49,106 bases of DNA from Candidatus Woesearchaeota archaeon (GTDB taxonomy: Archaea; Nanobdellota; Nanobdellia; Woesearchaeales; GW2011-AR4). The DNA lies in NCBI GenBank assembly GCA_016211245.1, contig JACQSQ010000055.1, positions 1 to 49,106 of the forward strand, read 5' to 3'. Under the pieces are notes generated by a model. It was not told the DNA's origin and searched no databases. It saw only the letters and a list, made by a program, of their open reading frames with translations. A program made the translations under genes and the position numbers. Shown piece after piece: positions 16,098 to 24,590 of this stretch. Position 1 is the first letter of the stretch; every line of letters starts with the position of its first letter.

Positions 16098-16922
16098 TTA
16101 ATACTTTAATCGATTAAAAAAATTCTTCCAAAGCTTGAATTCTCCATCGTCTTTTGGCTTTAGATTATTCTTGCATAAGTATTCCCATTTTTGGTATTCA
16201 TACAAATCAGAAGGCTTTCCCCAGCTAACATAAAGATCAACATCAAAAATAACGCTTTTTTTGCCAAGCTTTTTATAAAATATTGGCATTGCGTCAACAT
16301 AGAACTCATTGTTTATCCTAAAATTCTCCTTAACCATAAGTTTATATGCTTTCTTAAAATCCATTGCTTTCTTGAAATAGAAGGTTGCAACAACAGCATG
16401 GTCATTAAATGGGTTTTTAGATACTGACACTTTAATTGACATATCCTTTATCATCTTTTTATCTTTTTCAAGCACTGCCCACCCCCATGCCTTAGGATTT
16501 TCTAAAAGCAGCTTATTTTTTGTGAAAGTCCAAACAATCGCATCAATGTCTTTTCTTTTGACAAGCTCATCGTATTTCTTCTTGTTATAAAGAAAGCTGT
16601 TGTCACATGCCGCAATAAATATCGGCTCATCTTTTTTTAAGTAAGGCATTGCCAGCATGCATGTTGAAGCCTGCCCTTCTGTTGTCTTTTCAACCTGTAT
16701 TATTATTGCGTTCTCTATATGGGATTTTATCAGACTATCCAGTTTATACTTCTCAACATGCTCTTTTCTTACAATGAATATGTTCTTATCAGATTTCGGA
16801 AGAGCTTCAATTACCCTGGATATCATCGGCTTTCCTGAAACTTGTATAAGCAGCTTTGGAAGAAGATAGCCTTCTGAAGCAAATCTGGAGCCAGTGCCTG
16901 CCATTGGGATTATGTTTGCCAT
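16098..16922 (-). CDS. Sugar/alcohol-phosphate nucleotidyltransferase (second of pair)
   Basis: This is a 274-residue GT-A-fold nucleotidyltransferase. I place the start at the ATG at 16922, 5 bases after the upstream stop, because the signature IIPMAGTGSRF begins right there. A longer frame to 16976 would add 18 residues with no family match. Visible motifs are the PMAGTGSRF loop, LLPKLLIQVSGKPMI and FIAACDNSF (metal-binding aspartate). Enzymes with the MAGxGxRF form activate sugar or small alcohol phosphates in capsule clusters. It is tandem with a related gene (16928-17836). Two different substrates or an obligate hetero-oligomer are possible. Confidence 0.8.
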   Translation of the reverse strand: MANIIPMAGTGSRFASEGYLLPKLLIQVSGKPMISRVIEALPKSDKNIFIVRKEHVEKYKLDSLIKSHIENAIIIQVEKTTEGQASTCMLAMPYLKKDEPIFIAACDNSFLYNKKKYDELVKRKDIDAIVWTFTKNKLLLENPKAWGWAVLEKDKKMIKDMSIKVSVSKNPFNDHAVVATFYFKKAMDFKKAYKLMVKENFRINNEFYVDAMPIFYKKLGKKSVIFDVDLYVSWGKPSDLYEYQKWEYLCKNNLKPKDDGEFKLWKNFFNRLKY

Positions 16923-16927
16923 GTTCT

Positions 16928-17836
16928 TTACTTTCCATAAGGATGCTCTTTGCTTTTTGAAAAGTATTTTTTCCAATAACCATAGCTCTTTTTATATTCT
17001 TTTGATGCTTTATTTAATTTTATCCTATAGTCAGGATTTCTTCCAACTGGTTCTGTAGTTACACCTTTTTTCTTTCCAGAAAGCGCTGCAAAATACCTTG
17101 ACCAAGATTCATATTCTTCCAGATCTTCAGGAGTCCCCCATTGCGCAAATTGCGCAATTTCCGGCACATAAACTTTAAGTTTATCTCTTTTGTATAGGTA
17201 AAAAATCATACTTATGTAATATTCCCCATTAAGGTTAATATTACTTTTCATCAATTCTTCTTGGTATTTCTTTAATTCAGAGCCCTTCTTGAAATAATAA
17301 ATTCCGCATGACTGGTGGCATTTTGTCGGAACATCTGTAAAGCAGTGCTTTTCCCTTATATCCTTCATGAAGCCGTTTTTATCAACTAGTACACCTGCAT
17401 ATAGCTTCTTGTGAAGAAGGTGAGGATGGAATCCGATATAGCACGGAACTGCACCATCGAATTTCATGGTTTTTGTTTTGCTCTTGAAATCTTCATAGTC
17501 CCAGACTGCATTGAAATCGCAATAGCATACAATTACATTTTCATTATCTTTAACATATGGAAAAGCGGATTTTATTGTAAATACAGGACCTCCCTTATGC
17601 GAGCCAATTCCTATTATTGTTGATTTTGGTTTTATTTTCTTAAGAATCAGGGCCATATTTGTATTCTTCAAATGCTTCTTGTTGCATATGAATACAAAAT
17701 CATTTTCTCCTGAAAACAATTCAACGACATACTTTATTATGAGTTTTCCGTCTACATTTATCAGCGGTTTCGGAATATTATAGCCGCTCCTGACAAATCT
17801 ATCACCGGTTCCTGCCATAGGGACAATAATCTTCAT
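16928..17836 (-). CDS. Sugar/alcohol-phosphate nucleotidyltransferase (first of pair)
   Basis: This is about 302 residues from the ATG at 17836, which overlaps the aldolase stop as ATGA. The frame extends to 17905, but the signature MKIIVPMAGTGDRF begins at the internal ATG. Motifs are PMAGTGDRF, NIPKPLINVDGKLII (the PKP lysine) and VIVCYCDFNAVWD with the metal aspartate. The C-terminal tail, from about residue 250, is basic and not matched in its partner. Together with its tandem relative it would activate a phosphorylated building block made by the kinase/aldolase encoded upstream. CTP or UTP use cannot be decided. Confidence 0.8.
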   Translation of the reverse strand: MKIIVPMAGTGDRFVRSGYNIPKPLINVDGKLIIKYVVELFSGENDFVFICNKKHLKNTNMALILKKIKPKSTIIGIGSHKGGPVFTIKSAFPYVKDNENVIVCYCDFNAVWDYEDFKSKTKTMKFDGAVPCYIGFHPHLLHKKLYAGVLVDKNGFMKDIREKHCFTDVPTKCHQSCGIYYFKKGSELKKYQEELMKSNINLNGEYYISMIFYLYKRDKLKVYVPEIAQFAQWGTPEDLEEYESWSRYFAALSGKKKGVTTEPVGRNPDYRIKLNKASKEYKKSYGYWKKYFSKSKEHPYGK

Positions 17837-18846
17837 TTTAGCCTCTGCCTGTATTTCTCGCTTTCCATGCTCTTTATGTTGTTGCATTCCATTTCTGACA
17901 GACATTTCGGTTTACTGAACTGCCTAATAACCAGCAAAATGTATAGCCATGCTGTAAGCACTCCTCCCATATATTTGCAGTTAATAGCGGAATTTTCAGG
18001 CAATGAAACACGCCCACTGCTGTATAAAGTTATTTTGTCTTTATCATGTTCGTCAAAAGAGAACCCTGCTGAGCAATAAACAGCAGAATCCGGAAACATG
18101 TGCTTTCGAACCAGTTCTTTATTTCCAGCAACTTTCATGAATTCCTTTACAATATTGCTGCTGAATTCACCAGAGCTATAATCCAGGTTTTCGTATTCTG
18201 GCAGGCTAATTTTATTTTTATCCAAGTAGTCTTTGACTAAGCTAATGATTTTATCAGTTACGTTTAAGCAATCTCTAAGCTCGTCTCCAGACACAATCAA
18301 GCCATGATTCTCCAATAAAATTACATACGATTGTCTATTTTCTTCATTATTTATTATATCAAATATTTCTTTTGAGAGCTCAATGCCGGGCGTTTTGTAT
18401 TCCACCCATATAGGATTGTATTGTTTTAATAGATTCATGATTATTTTTCCCCCATTACTGCTGCAAAGCAGTGCATTGACCAGAACAGGATGTGTATGGA
18501 TAACTGATTTTGAAAGAACTGCATGAAATCCTGTTTCTATCGAAGGCCTTGAAATGCTATTTTCGCTATTTTCGAGGCTCTGCTGCAGCATTCTGTTATA
18601 CTCTTTTTCTGCAGCAATCGAAAATGAGGAGTCTTTTATGGAGCTTAAATAATCCAAGATTTTTACGAAATTTATTTTGCAATAGCCCTTTGACTTAGTT
18701 ACTTCTGCAAGGCTTATCCCAGAAGATTTTACCAGCATAGATTTCGAATCAAGCTTCAAAGATATATTGCCGCCTCCTGCCTGTGCAAGCTGCTTGTTGG
18801 TTCCAATTTTTCTGCATATTAGTGCAAATTCCCTTTCTTTACGCAT
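17833..18846 (-). CDS. Class II aldolase/adducin family protein
   Basis: This 337-residue protein has a class II aldolase fold. The glycine-rich start reads LAQAGGGNISLKLD, followed by KSSGISLAEV. The zinc site is VIHTHPVLVNALL (two histidines), with the third histidine in LLENHGLIVSG. Family enzymes cleave or join dihydroxyacetone phosphate or similar ketones with an aldehyde. A C-terminal part (about 230-337), with YCSAGFSFDEHDKDKITLYS, extends beyond a simple aldolase. Its ATG lies inside the last codons of the upstream fusion gene (8-bp overlap) and its stop overlaps the next start. In this operon it probably builds or splits the carbon skeleton of the glycan unit. Confidence 0.82.
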   Translation of the reverse strand: MRKEREFALICRKIGTNKQLAQAGGGNISLKLDSKSMLVKSSGISLAEVTKSKGYCKINFVKILDYLSSIKDSSFSIAAEKEYNRMLQQSLENSENSISRPSIETGFHAVLSKSVIHTHPVLVNALLCSSNGGKIIMNLLKQYNPIWVEYKTPGIELSKEIFDIINNEENRQSYVILLENHGLIVSGDELRDCLNVTDKIISLVKDYLDKNKISLPEYENLDYSSGEFSSNIVKEFMKVAGNKELVRKHMFPDSAVYCSAGFSFDEHDKDKITLYSSGRVSLPENSAINCKYMGGVLTAWLYILLVIRQFSKPKCLSEMECNNIKSMESEKYRQRLK

Positions 18847-21370
18847 AAGATGTAAATTTCTTGTTTTTGAGGTTCTCAGTAATTAGATAGAGTATGAATA
18901 GTTGCGCAATCCCGTCATAGTTATCACGCCATCTCGGATTGTTGTTCTCAAGCACGTCGTCGAGGCTTGGCACAAGCAGATAAGCTGTTCTTTCTATCTC
19001 TTTCCTGCTTATGGTTCCGTCAAAAGCGCAAGAGTAAGTGCTCATGTTATCGTTATATTCCAGATTTGTCTTTAGGGTTCTGATATTTGACAATAAGTCC
19101 ATTAATTCATGAGGGGAGTAAGCATTATCAATTGTAAGTTTAAGCACCAATTTGATTTTCTTGCTTTCATCCCATTCATTTTTTATTCTCGCTTTAGGCT
19201 CGTATCTTATTGAAATGTCCGCAAAATCTTTTTGAGGCGAAACATATTTCTTTGAGTCTGAACTCCTTTTCTCGAGCTGCTTCACAACACGCTCTTTCTT
19301 GTGGGATCTTTCTTTCATATCCCTTATTATCTTCCAATGCCTCCTTAAGCCCTCGTCTGGGTCCATAAAAATCTTGAGGTCGAGCAGCTGCCTCATTTTG
19401 CTTAGGTAAAAAGTGTGGAGCCCGCTTATCAGTATAAATTTGCTTGGCGATATCCTGCTGTGCTGCGTGAACTTTCCTGTTGTATGATCGTATTGCCTCC
19501 TAAAAACCATCCTGTCTTCCTTTATCTTTTGAAGATGCTCAAGCCCTAAATTCAGAAAATTCCCTCTAGGATTAAGGTGTGTTGTTATTTTCCAGTTCTT
19601 ATTCCCTCTTTCCCATTTGTGTAAGTCATCGCCTTCAAGCAGAGTCAGGTTCTTCTCGCCGACGAAATCTTTTATAAGATTAGTAGTCCAGTTCTTTCCG
19701 CTTCCTGAGTCTCCGGCTATGCCTAGGTTCAGCGAGGAAACTTTATACTCGAGATTGCTTATTATGCCGTTTTTATAGACAAAGAACGCATTTGTCAGCA
19801 AGACCCCGATAAACAAAGTGAACACAATATCAGATATTAACCCCGCATCAAATCCAAGCTTGAGAAGCAGATGGTGAGGATTTTCCAGGCTTGCAATTGA
19901 ACTGCTAATTGGCTGGAATGAATGTAATATATCTGAGTTTTGATGCAAGACTACAAAAAACAGGACATAAAGCAGGCTTATTGCAAAATAATATTTTCTA
20001 GACACACCTTCATCTTTTATGAAAAAATAAGTCAAGAATGGTATTGACCATAAAAACCATCCGGGCCGTGGAGGAACAAAAGTTACCAGCACTATAAAAA
20101 CCATAGCCAGAGACATGATAAATGCATCTTTGTTTATGCTCTTGAAATATGCCATCCTGAAAAATAACACGGCAACTACAAGAGGCGCAATATACAGCAC
20201 AATTCCATCTTTAAGGTAAGGTATGTTTAGGACAAAAAGCCAGCTTTGCTCTTCTGCCATCAGCACAAGCTGTTTGTAGCCCTCTGAGAACAAAAAAGAC
20301 CATATTAAAAGTATATAAGTCAAGAATGATATTCCAAAATATCTGATTATGCTTATTATGCCATATCTATTTCTCCACAAATATAGGAATATAAAAGGAA
20401 CTGCCGCAAAGATATTTGACTTGGATGCCAAGGCAAGCCCTAGGAACAAAAATGAAAGAGATTCCTTCTTAATCAGCAAGAGGTAAATGGACAGTATTAG
20501 GAAAAATACAGGTATAGCGTCAAGCTGCCCATGGAAATAATTAATATAAAATACAATTGGCGAGCACCAATAAAAAATCAAAATACTTTTTTCCCTGCCT
20601 TTCAGCATAAGGGTAAGAATGTAGAAGACCCCTATATCGGCAAGCAGAAGCGGCACTCTCATCAAAAATAAGTTTATCATCCCAATTGTTTGCCAGTTCA
20701 AATCCAGCATAAAATAGAACAAATAGCTTGGGAAAGACATGGCAGCAAGCATAATTGTAGGATAGGGGAAGGCTTTCAATAAATTCTGAGCCAAGAAAAA
20801 GTCGTAAGGATTGCTGAATCCGGAAGATATAAAGTAATTGATGAATGGCGCAAATCCCTTGACCATTAAGTCTGAACCAAAGAAAAATGAGAATAAAATT
20901 TTGATTACTAAGACTGAAAGGAATAGCTTGGATTTTAATATGCCTGGAACATTGGTTTTTCTGAATGCAAAGAACTTGCAACCAAAGAAATTTGTAAATG
21001 TGGTAAATCCTATAACTATTATAACGGCTATGAGAGGATCCATTTTGTAATTATGGACAAAAGTTTTAAGAAGGCTTAATCCTAAAAATAGCGAGAACGC
21101 GTATACTATGAAGTATTTTATCAACTCCCCTTTGTAATGCTCTTTTGATTTAAATGTTTTGAACTTGTTAAGAATAAACCCTACTAAAACCCCGGCTATA
21201 TAGCCTATTGCAGATGATATAAGATATTGCACTGAAAAAAGCCTGAGAAGAAGCGCAAAAACAACATAATTCACAATTGTGCTTAATCCGCCAACTACAG
21301 CGAACTTTACAAATTGGCTATGAAAGACTGGCAAATTCAAAATTTTCCGTGACAGCATTTTAGGCAACAT
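18839..21370 (-). CDS. GtrA / GT-C-like membrane / uridine-kinase-like fusion protein
   Basis: This 843-residue protein joins three modules. Residues about 18-135 form a four-helix GtrA-like domain (QFVKFAVVGGLSTIVNYVVF, AIGYIAGVLVGFILNKFKTF). Residues about 145-545 hold roughly ten membrane helices resembling GT-C mannosyltransferases (YWCSPIVFYINYFHGQLD, ALASKSNIFA). Residues about 547-760 form a P-loop kinase of the uridine kinase/phosphoribulokinase type: GDSGSGKNW near 553-561, LLEGDDLHKWERG, YDHTTGKF. The usual S/T after the P-loop lysine is N here. A last 80-residue region follows. It heads the operon. GtrA and GT-C modules suggest flipping or use of polyprenyl-phosphate sugars, and the kinase could phosphorylate the precursor. 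I know of no described protein with this order. Confidence 0.75.
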   Translation of the reverse strand: MLPKMLSRKILNLPVFHSQFVKFAVVGGLSTIVNYVVFALLLRLFSVQYLISSAIGYIAGVLVGFILNKFKTFKSKEHYKGELIKYFIVYAFSLFLGLSLLKTFVHNYKMDPLIAVIIVIGFTTFTNFFGCKFFAFRKTNVPGILKSKLFLSVLVIKILFSFFFGSDLMVKGFAPFINYFISSGFSNPYDFFLAQNLLKAFPYPTIMLAAMSFPSYLFYFMLDLNWQTIGMINLFLMRVPLLLADIGVFYILTLMLKGREKSILIFYWCSPIVFYINYFHGQLDAIPVFFLILSIYLLLIKKESLSFLFLGLALASKSNIFAAVPFIFLYLWRNRYGIISIIRYFGISFLTYILLIWSFLFSEGYKQLVLMAEEQSWLFVLNIPYLKDGIVLYIAPLVVAVLFFRMAYFKSINKDAFIMSLAMVFIVLVTFVPPRPGWFLWSIPFLTYFFIKDEGVSRKYYFAISLLYVLFFVVLHQNSDILHSFQPISSSIASLENPHHLLLKLGFDAGLISDIVFTLFIGVLLTNAFFVYKNGIISNLEYKVSSLNLGIAGDSGSGKNWTTNLIKDFVGEKNLTLLEGDDLHKWERGNKNWKITTHLNPRGNFLNLGLEHLQKIKEDRMVFRRQYDHTTGKFTQHSRISPSKFILISGLHTFYLSKMRQLLDLKIFMDPDEGLRRHWKIIRDMKERSHKKERVVKQLEKRSSDSKKYVSPQKDFADISIRYEPKARIKNEWDESKKIKLVLKLTIDNAYSPHELMDLLSNIRTLKTNLEYNDNMSTYSCAFDGTISRKEIERTAYLLVPSLDDVLENNNPRWRDNYDGIAQLFILYLITENLKNKKFTSYA

Positions 21371-21494
21371 TCTAAGCAGAATAATTTACAATTTAAAGAC
21401 TTTTTGAATTTTTGGGCTATTATGCAGGCATGTCGCATCATTTAAAAATATTTACTTCTCCACAAAGTTTAAGAATACACATTTTAAACCAGGT

Positions 21495-23336
21495 ATGATG
21501 ACAAAAAAACGCAAAATTATCTCATTCTGGGGGCCAGAGCTGATAATCATTTGCATCATTCTTTCCGTAATCTCTGGCTTGCAGCACATCATAATGGCAA
21601 AGGAGAATGGTGCGCTGTATGACCCCTTGCCAGTTAAGAACACGAGCATGTATATAGTAGAAGGGCTTGCATACGCTTCAAATGTTAACAGCGTTATTAA
21701 CGGCAACTATTTCCCGCTAAATGCCCATCTCGAGGGCAAAGAAAATATTTCCAATAATGTTGATATTTTTCCCAGCATTGTTTTGGGGTTGTTTGGAATA
21801 ATCTTTGGAATCGGCATAAAGGGACTGGCGATACTGACAAACTTAATACTGCCGCCCATAGTATTTCTGCTCTATTTTTATTTTTGCCACAAAATCCTTG
21901 GAATGCAAAGACTTTACTCAATTTTTGTCGCTCTTTTTCTGATTTTTTTTGTTCATGATATCGCATTGCTTGAAATTGCAAAAAACCTGCTTACAGCGAA
22001 TTTGAACTATTTCAAAACATTTTATTCCGCAAGGGCTATGTTTGTAGTCTCAAGATTTATGCAGCCCGGATTCACTATTATATCAATGATCTCCTCGCTC
22101 ATATTTCTGGTTTTATCTTTTAAGAAGAAAGGATTTGTTTACCCTGTTCTTACCGGTCTTATTGCTGCAGTACTGGCATATTCATACTTTTACTACTTCG
22201 CTTTCTTCTGGGCAACCTTTGCCTGCTTTGCATTTTTTATGGCATTATTCGCTAGAAGAAAAGAGCATATGCTCAAACTTGCGGTTATAGCTGTAATAGG
22301 CATAGCGCTCTCATTGCCTTATGTTTTACGGGTAATTGAATATGGTTCCCTTCCGCATAAGGGCGAATTGCTTGCAAGAATTGGGGCTTCGTTCGGGAGG
22401 AATATCAATATGAGCTCAATTTTATTTGCAGTTTTTCTCCTGCCTGCGGTTTTTTTAACGCTCAGAAAAGACAAGATAAACCTTTTTTTCATAAGCAGCT
22501 CTATTATTGCTGGCACGGTTCTTTTAAACATTCAGCTGCTTATTGGATATACTGTGCAATACTGGCACTGGTGGTTTAGGATAATAAATCCGCTTTATGT
22601 GATTATATCGGCGTTTTTATTGCAGGAAACTTTTTACCGGCTCAGAAAGTTAAGCATCATAGCTTATATAAAGCAAGTTCATCTAAAGATTGCCGGAATC
22701 TTCGGCGTTATGCTGCTGCTTCTTTTTGGCGCATTCATACAAATACATATTGCATCAAGCAATTACCAAAAACACAAATTTACTGAAAATGAAATCAGCT
22801 TGTATAAGTGGCTGAAGGACAATGCCCAGCCGGAATCTACTGTTTTAACAATCAGTATAGAGTACAATTACAAGCTGCAGGCATACACCCGCAATAATGT
22901 TTATCTGCCAAATGCACTTTTACACAATCTGAATTCTGAGGAGGTGATTGACAGGCTGCTTTCCGCATACAGCATTTTTTCAGTCAGCAATGAAACTTTA
23001 TGGAAGAAGATTACCTTATCTCCAAATACAAACGAATTGGAGGAATTTGAAGACTATGATTTTATCAATTATTTGTTTCATCACCAATTCAATTTTAATA
23101 AAGACAGGAATTATTTATACCCTGACGATAATGCTGTAGAAGGATTTCTCTTTCCCGAAAAATTTAGGCAACATATAATGAATAAATGGACGAAAAAAGA
23201 CTTTAAGTTTTATGATTTTGATTATGTTTTAGCCGAACCTTACTCAAAAGAAATAGGAAATACGGATATGATAAAAAAGAGATATAAGAAAGTTTATGAA
23301 AACGGCGATTTTGCCGTTTATTCAAAGAATGACTAG
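21495..23336 (+). CDS. Polytopic membrane protein, GT-C-like
   Basis: This 613-residue protein has about ten membrane helices in residues 12-415 and a soluble C-terminal domain of about 190 residues (KHKFTENEISLYKWLKDNAQ onward). The first external loop carries YDPLPVKNTSMYIVEG, and YTVQYWHWWFRIINPLY lies near 352-368. This architecture, a membrane core followed by an external domain, is that of GT-C enzymes that use polyprenyl-phosphate sugars, but I see no diagnostic DxD motif. It starts at ATG 21495 after AGGT, or at 21498. It is on the plus strand, divergent from the glycan operon, and ends by overlapping the reductase gene by 4 bp. The function is unassigned beyond a probable role in surface glycans. 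Confidence 0.7.
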   Translation: MMTKKRKIISFWGPELIIICIILSVISGLQHIIMAKENGALYDPLPVKNTSMYIVEGLAYASNVNSVINGNYFPLNAHLEGKENISNNVDIFPSIVLGLFGIIFGIGIKGLAILTNLILPPIVFLLYFYFCHKILGMQRLYSIFVALFLIFFVHDIALLEIAKNLLTANLNYFKTFYSARAMFVVSRFMQPGFTIISMISSLIFLVLSFKKKGFVYPVLTGLIAAVLAYSYFYYFAFFWATFACFAFFMALFARRKEHMLKLAVIAVIGIALSLPYVLRVIEYGSLPHKGELLARIGASFGRNINMSSILFAVFLLPAVFLTLRKDKINLFFISSSIIAGTVLLNIQLLIGYTVQYWHWWFRIINPLYVIISAFLLQETFYRLRKLSIIAYIKQVHLKIAGIFGVMLLLLFGAFIQIHIASSNYQKHKFTENEISLYKWLKDNAQPESTVLTISIEYNYKLQAYTRNNVYLPNALLHNLNSEEVIDRLLSAYSIFSVSNETLWKKITLSPNTNELEEFEDYDFINYLFHHQFNFNKDRNYLYPDDNAVEGFLFPEKFRQHIMNKWTKKDFKFYDFDYVLAEPYSKEIGNTDMIKKRYKKVYENGDFAVYSKND

Positions 23337-24424
23337 CGCCACAGCAGCTTTGCAAAATAAAAAAACCTTGGCTCTTTTAGAAGAAGATTTGCAACAAGAG
23401 GTATTGGAGTGTCTCTGTCATATTTCTTAAGTATTTTTCTGACTTTATCCTGGCTCATTAAATTCAGCAATTTGTCATAATCTTCATCTGAAAACTTGTT
23501 CAATATTTTTCTTATTCTTAAGTGCAGCAATAATTCCCTACCAGATTGTTTTTTGAATTCTTTATTGTAATCTTTGTTGTTGATTATACAATCACATAAT
23601 GACTGTGCTGCTTTTAGCGATGGAATAATGCCGCCTCCGGTAGTCGCTTTTACTTGAGCGGCTGCGTCTCCAATAAGGTATATGCTGCCTTTTTGTATTA
23701 TTTTGTTTGGGTTGTATAAGGGTATCAATCCGCTTTCCCAGCACAAGACATCTGATTTCCCAGTCCTGCTTTTCAAAAATCTATAGAAATAATGCTCAGC
23801 ATTCTCAAAGCAGCCAATGCCCAACCTAACTGTGTCATCGCTTTCAGGCACAACCCAGCCAAAAAAATCCGGGAAATCAGTTCCAAAATAACACTCAAAA
23901 GAGCTTGTGTCCATATCGAGTTTGACTTTCGCCTGCATTCCAATATAATTTTTTGAGATGGAATTCATGCCGACTGCCCTGGCAACTGCAGAGTAAGGGC
24001 CGTCAGCGCCCACAACAATTTCAGATTTAAGATTTTTTATCTTTTCATTTTTCCTATCTTTGACCTTGACTGAATTTTTTCCATTAATTCCAATAAACTT
24101 ATGATTTAACAATATCTTCACACCTTCTTTTTCAGCCATGCCGGCAACAAATTTATCGAACAAATCACGCCACATCACTATCTCATCAACATTAACTGCA
24201 ATCCTGTTATTTTTGCTGGCTACTATTACCTTGTTCAAGCGCTTCGCTATGACCCCATTCTTCAATTTGAAGAACTTTTCTATAGAGTGGGTTACTATGC
24301 CCGTGCATTGTACTGGCTTTCCAACAGCATCATGCTCCTCGATTATAGCCACATCTTTGCCCTGCCTGGCCAATAAATAGCCAAGATAGCTGCCCGCAGG
24401 ACCGGCCCCTATTATAGTGATCAT
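23333..24424 (-). CDS. Geranylgeranyl reductase family FAD-dependent oxidoreductase
   Basis: This 363-residue flavoprotein has the FAD-binding GAGPAGSYLG at 6-15, then the family motif KPVQCTGIVTHS near 36-47, VGADGPYSAVAR near 137-148, and the second FAD motif GDAAAQVKATTGGGIIPS near 250-267. Family members saturate the isoprenoid chains of archaeal lipids or of dolichol and quinones. It could reduce dolichol-type carriers used by AglB, or membrane lipids. It is minus strand and convergent with the GT-C-like gene, sharing 4 bp. A (TA)10 tract lies 24 bp upstream of its ATG and may be its TATA region. Confidence 0.88.
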   Translation of the reverse strand: MITIIGAGPAGSYLGYLLARQGKDVAIIEEHDAVGKPVQCTGIVTHSIEKFFKLKNGVIAKRLNKVIVASKNNRIAVNVDEIVMWRDLFDKFVAGMAEKEGVKILLNHKFIGINGKNSVKVKDRKNEKIKNLKSEIVVGADGPYSAVARAVGMNSISKNYIGMQAKVKLDMDTSSFECYFGTDFPDFFGWVVPESDDTVRLGIGCFENAEHYFYRFLKSRTGKSDVLCWESGLIPLYNPNKIIQKGSIYLIGDAAAQVKATTGGGIIPSLKAAQSLCDCIINNKDYNKEFKKQSGRELLLHLRIRKILNKFSDEDYDKLLNLMSQDKVRKILKKYDRDTPIPLVANLLLKEPRFFYFAKLLWR

Positions 24425-24447
24425 AGACTTAGGATGAAAGGTAGATT

Positions 24448-24467
24448 TATATATATATATATATATA
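24448..24467 (-). promoter_or_regulatory. (TA)10 tract in the reductase promoter position
   Basis: Twenty bases of pure TA repeat lie 24-43 bp upstream of the reductase start on the minus strand. That is where a TATA box of a leaderless gene belongs. Such tracts slip during replication, so promoter strength could vary between cells. Confidence 0.45.
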
Positions 24468-24520
24468 GTGCCATACCTATGAGTATACTGTAACCACTAC
24501 CTAATAATAAAAACCGAAAA

Positions 24521-24590
24521 GTTTAAATACTAGCGTTTTATCCTTTTGTACTTACTGATTAATAGTACTAAATAACGAGTTGGGGGGAAG
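24521..24590 (+). promoter_or_regulatory. Promoter and strong ribosome site of the triple-repeat surface protein
   Basis: GTTTAAATAC at 24521-24530 is a BRE/TATA element about 62-70 bp upstream of the ATG, giving a leader of about 35-40 bases. A G-rich ribosome site (six G at 24582-24587) sits just before the ATG. The combination suggests high expression. Confidence 0.55.

Noticed and set aside
16922..16976. Upstream extension of the second nucleotidyltransferase
   Set aside because: The extra 18 residues overlap the preceding gene and lie before the conserved IIPMAGTG start.
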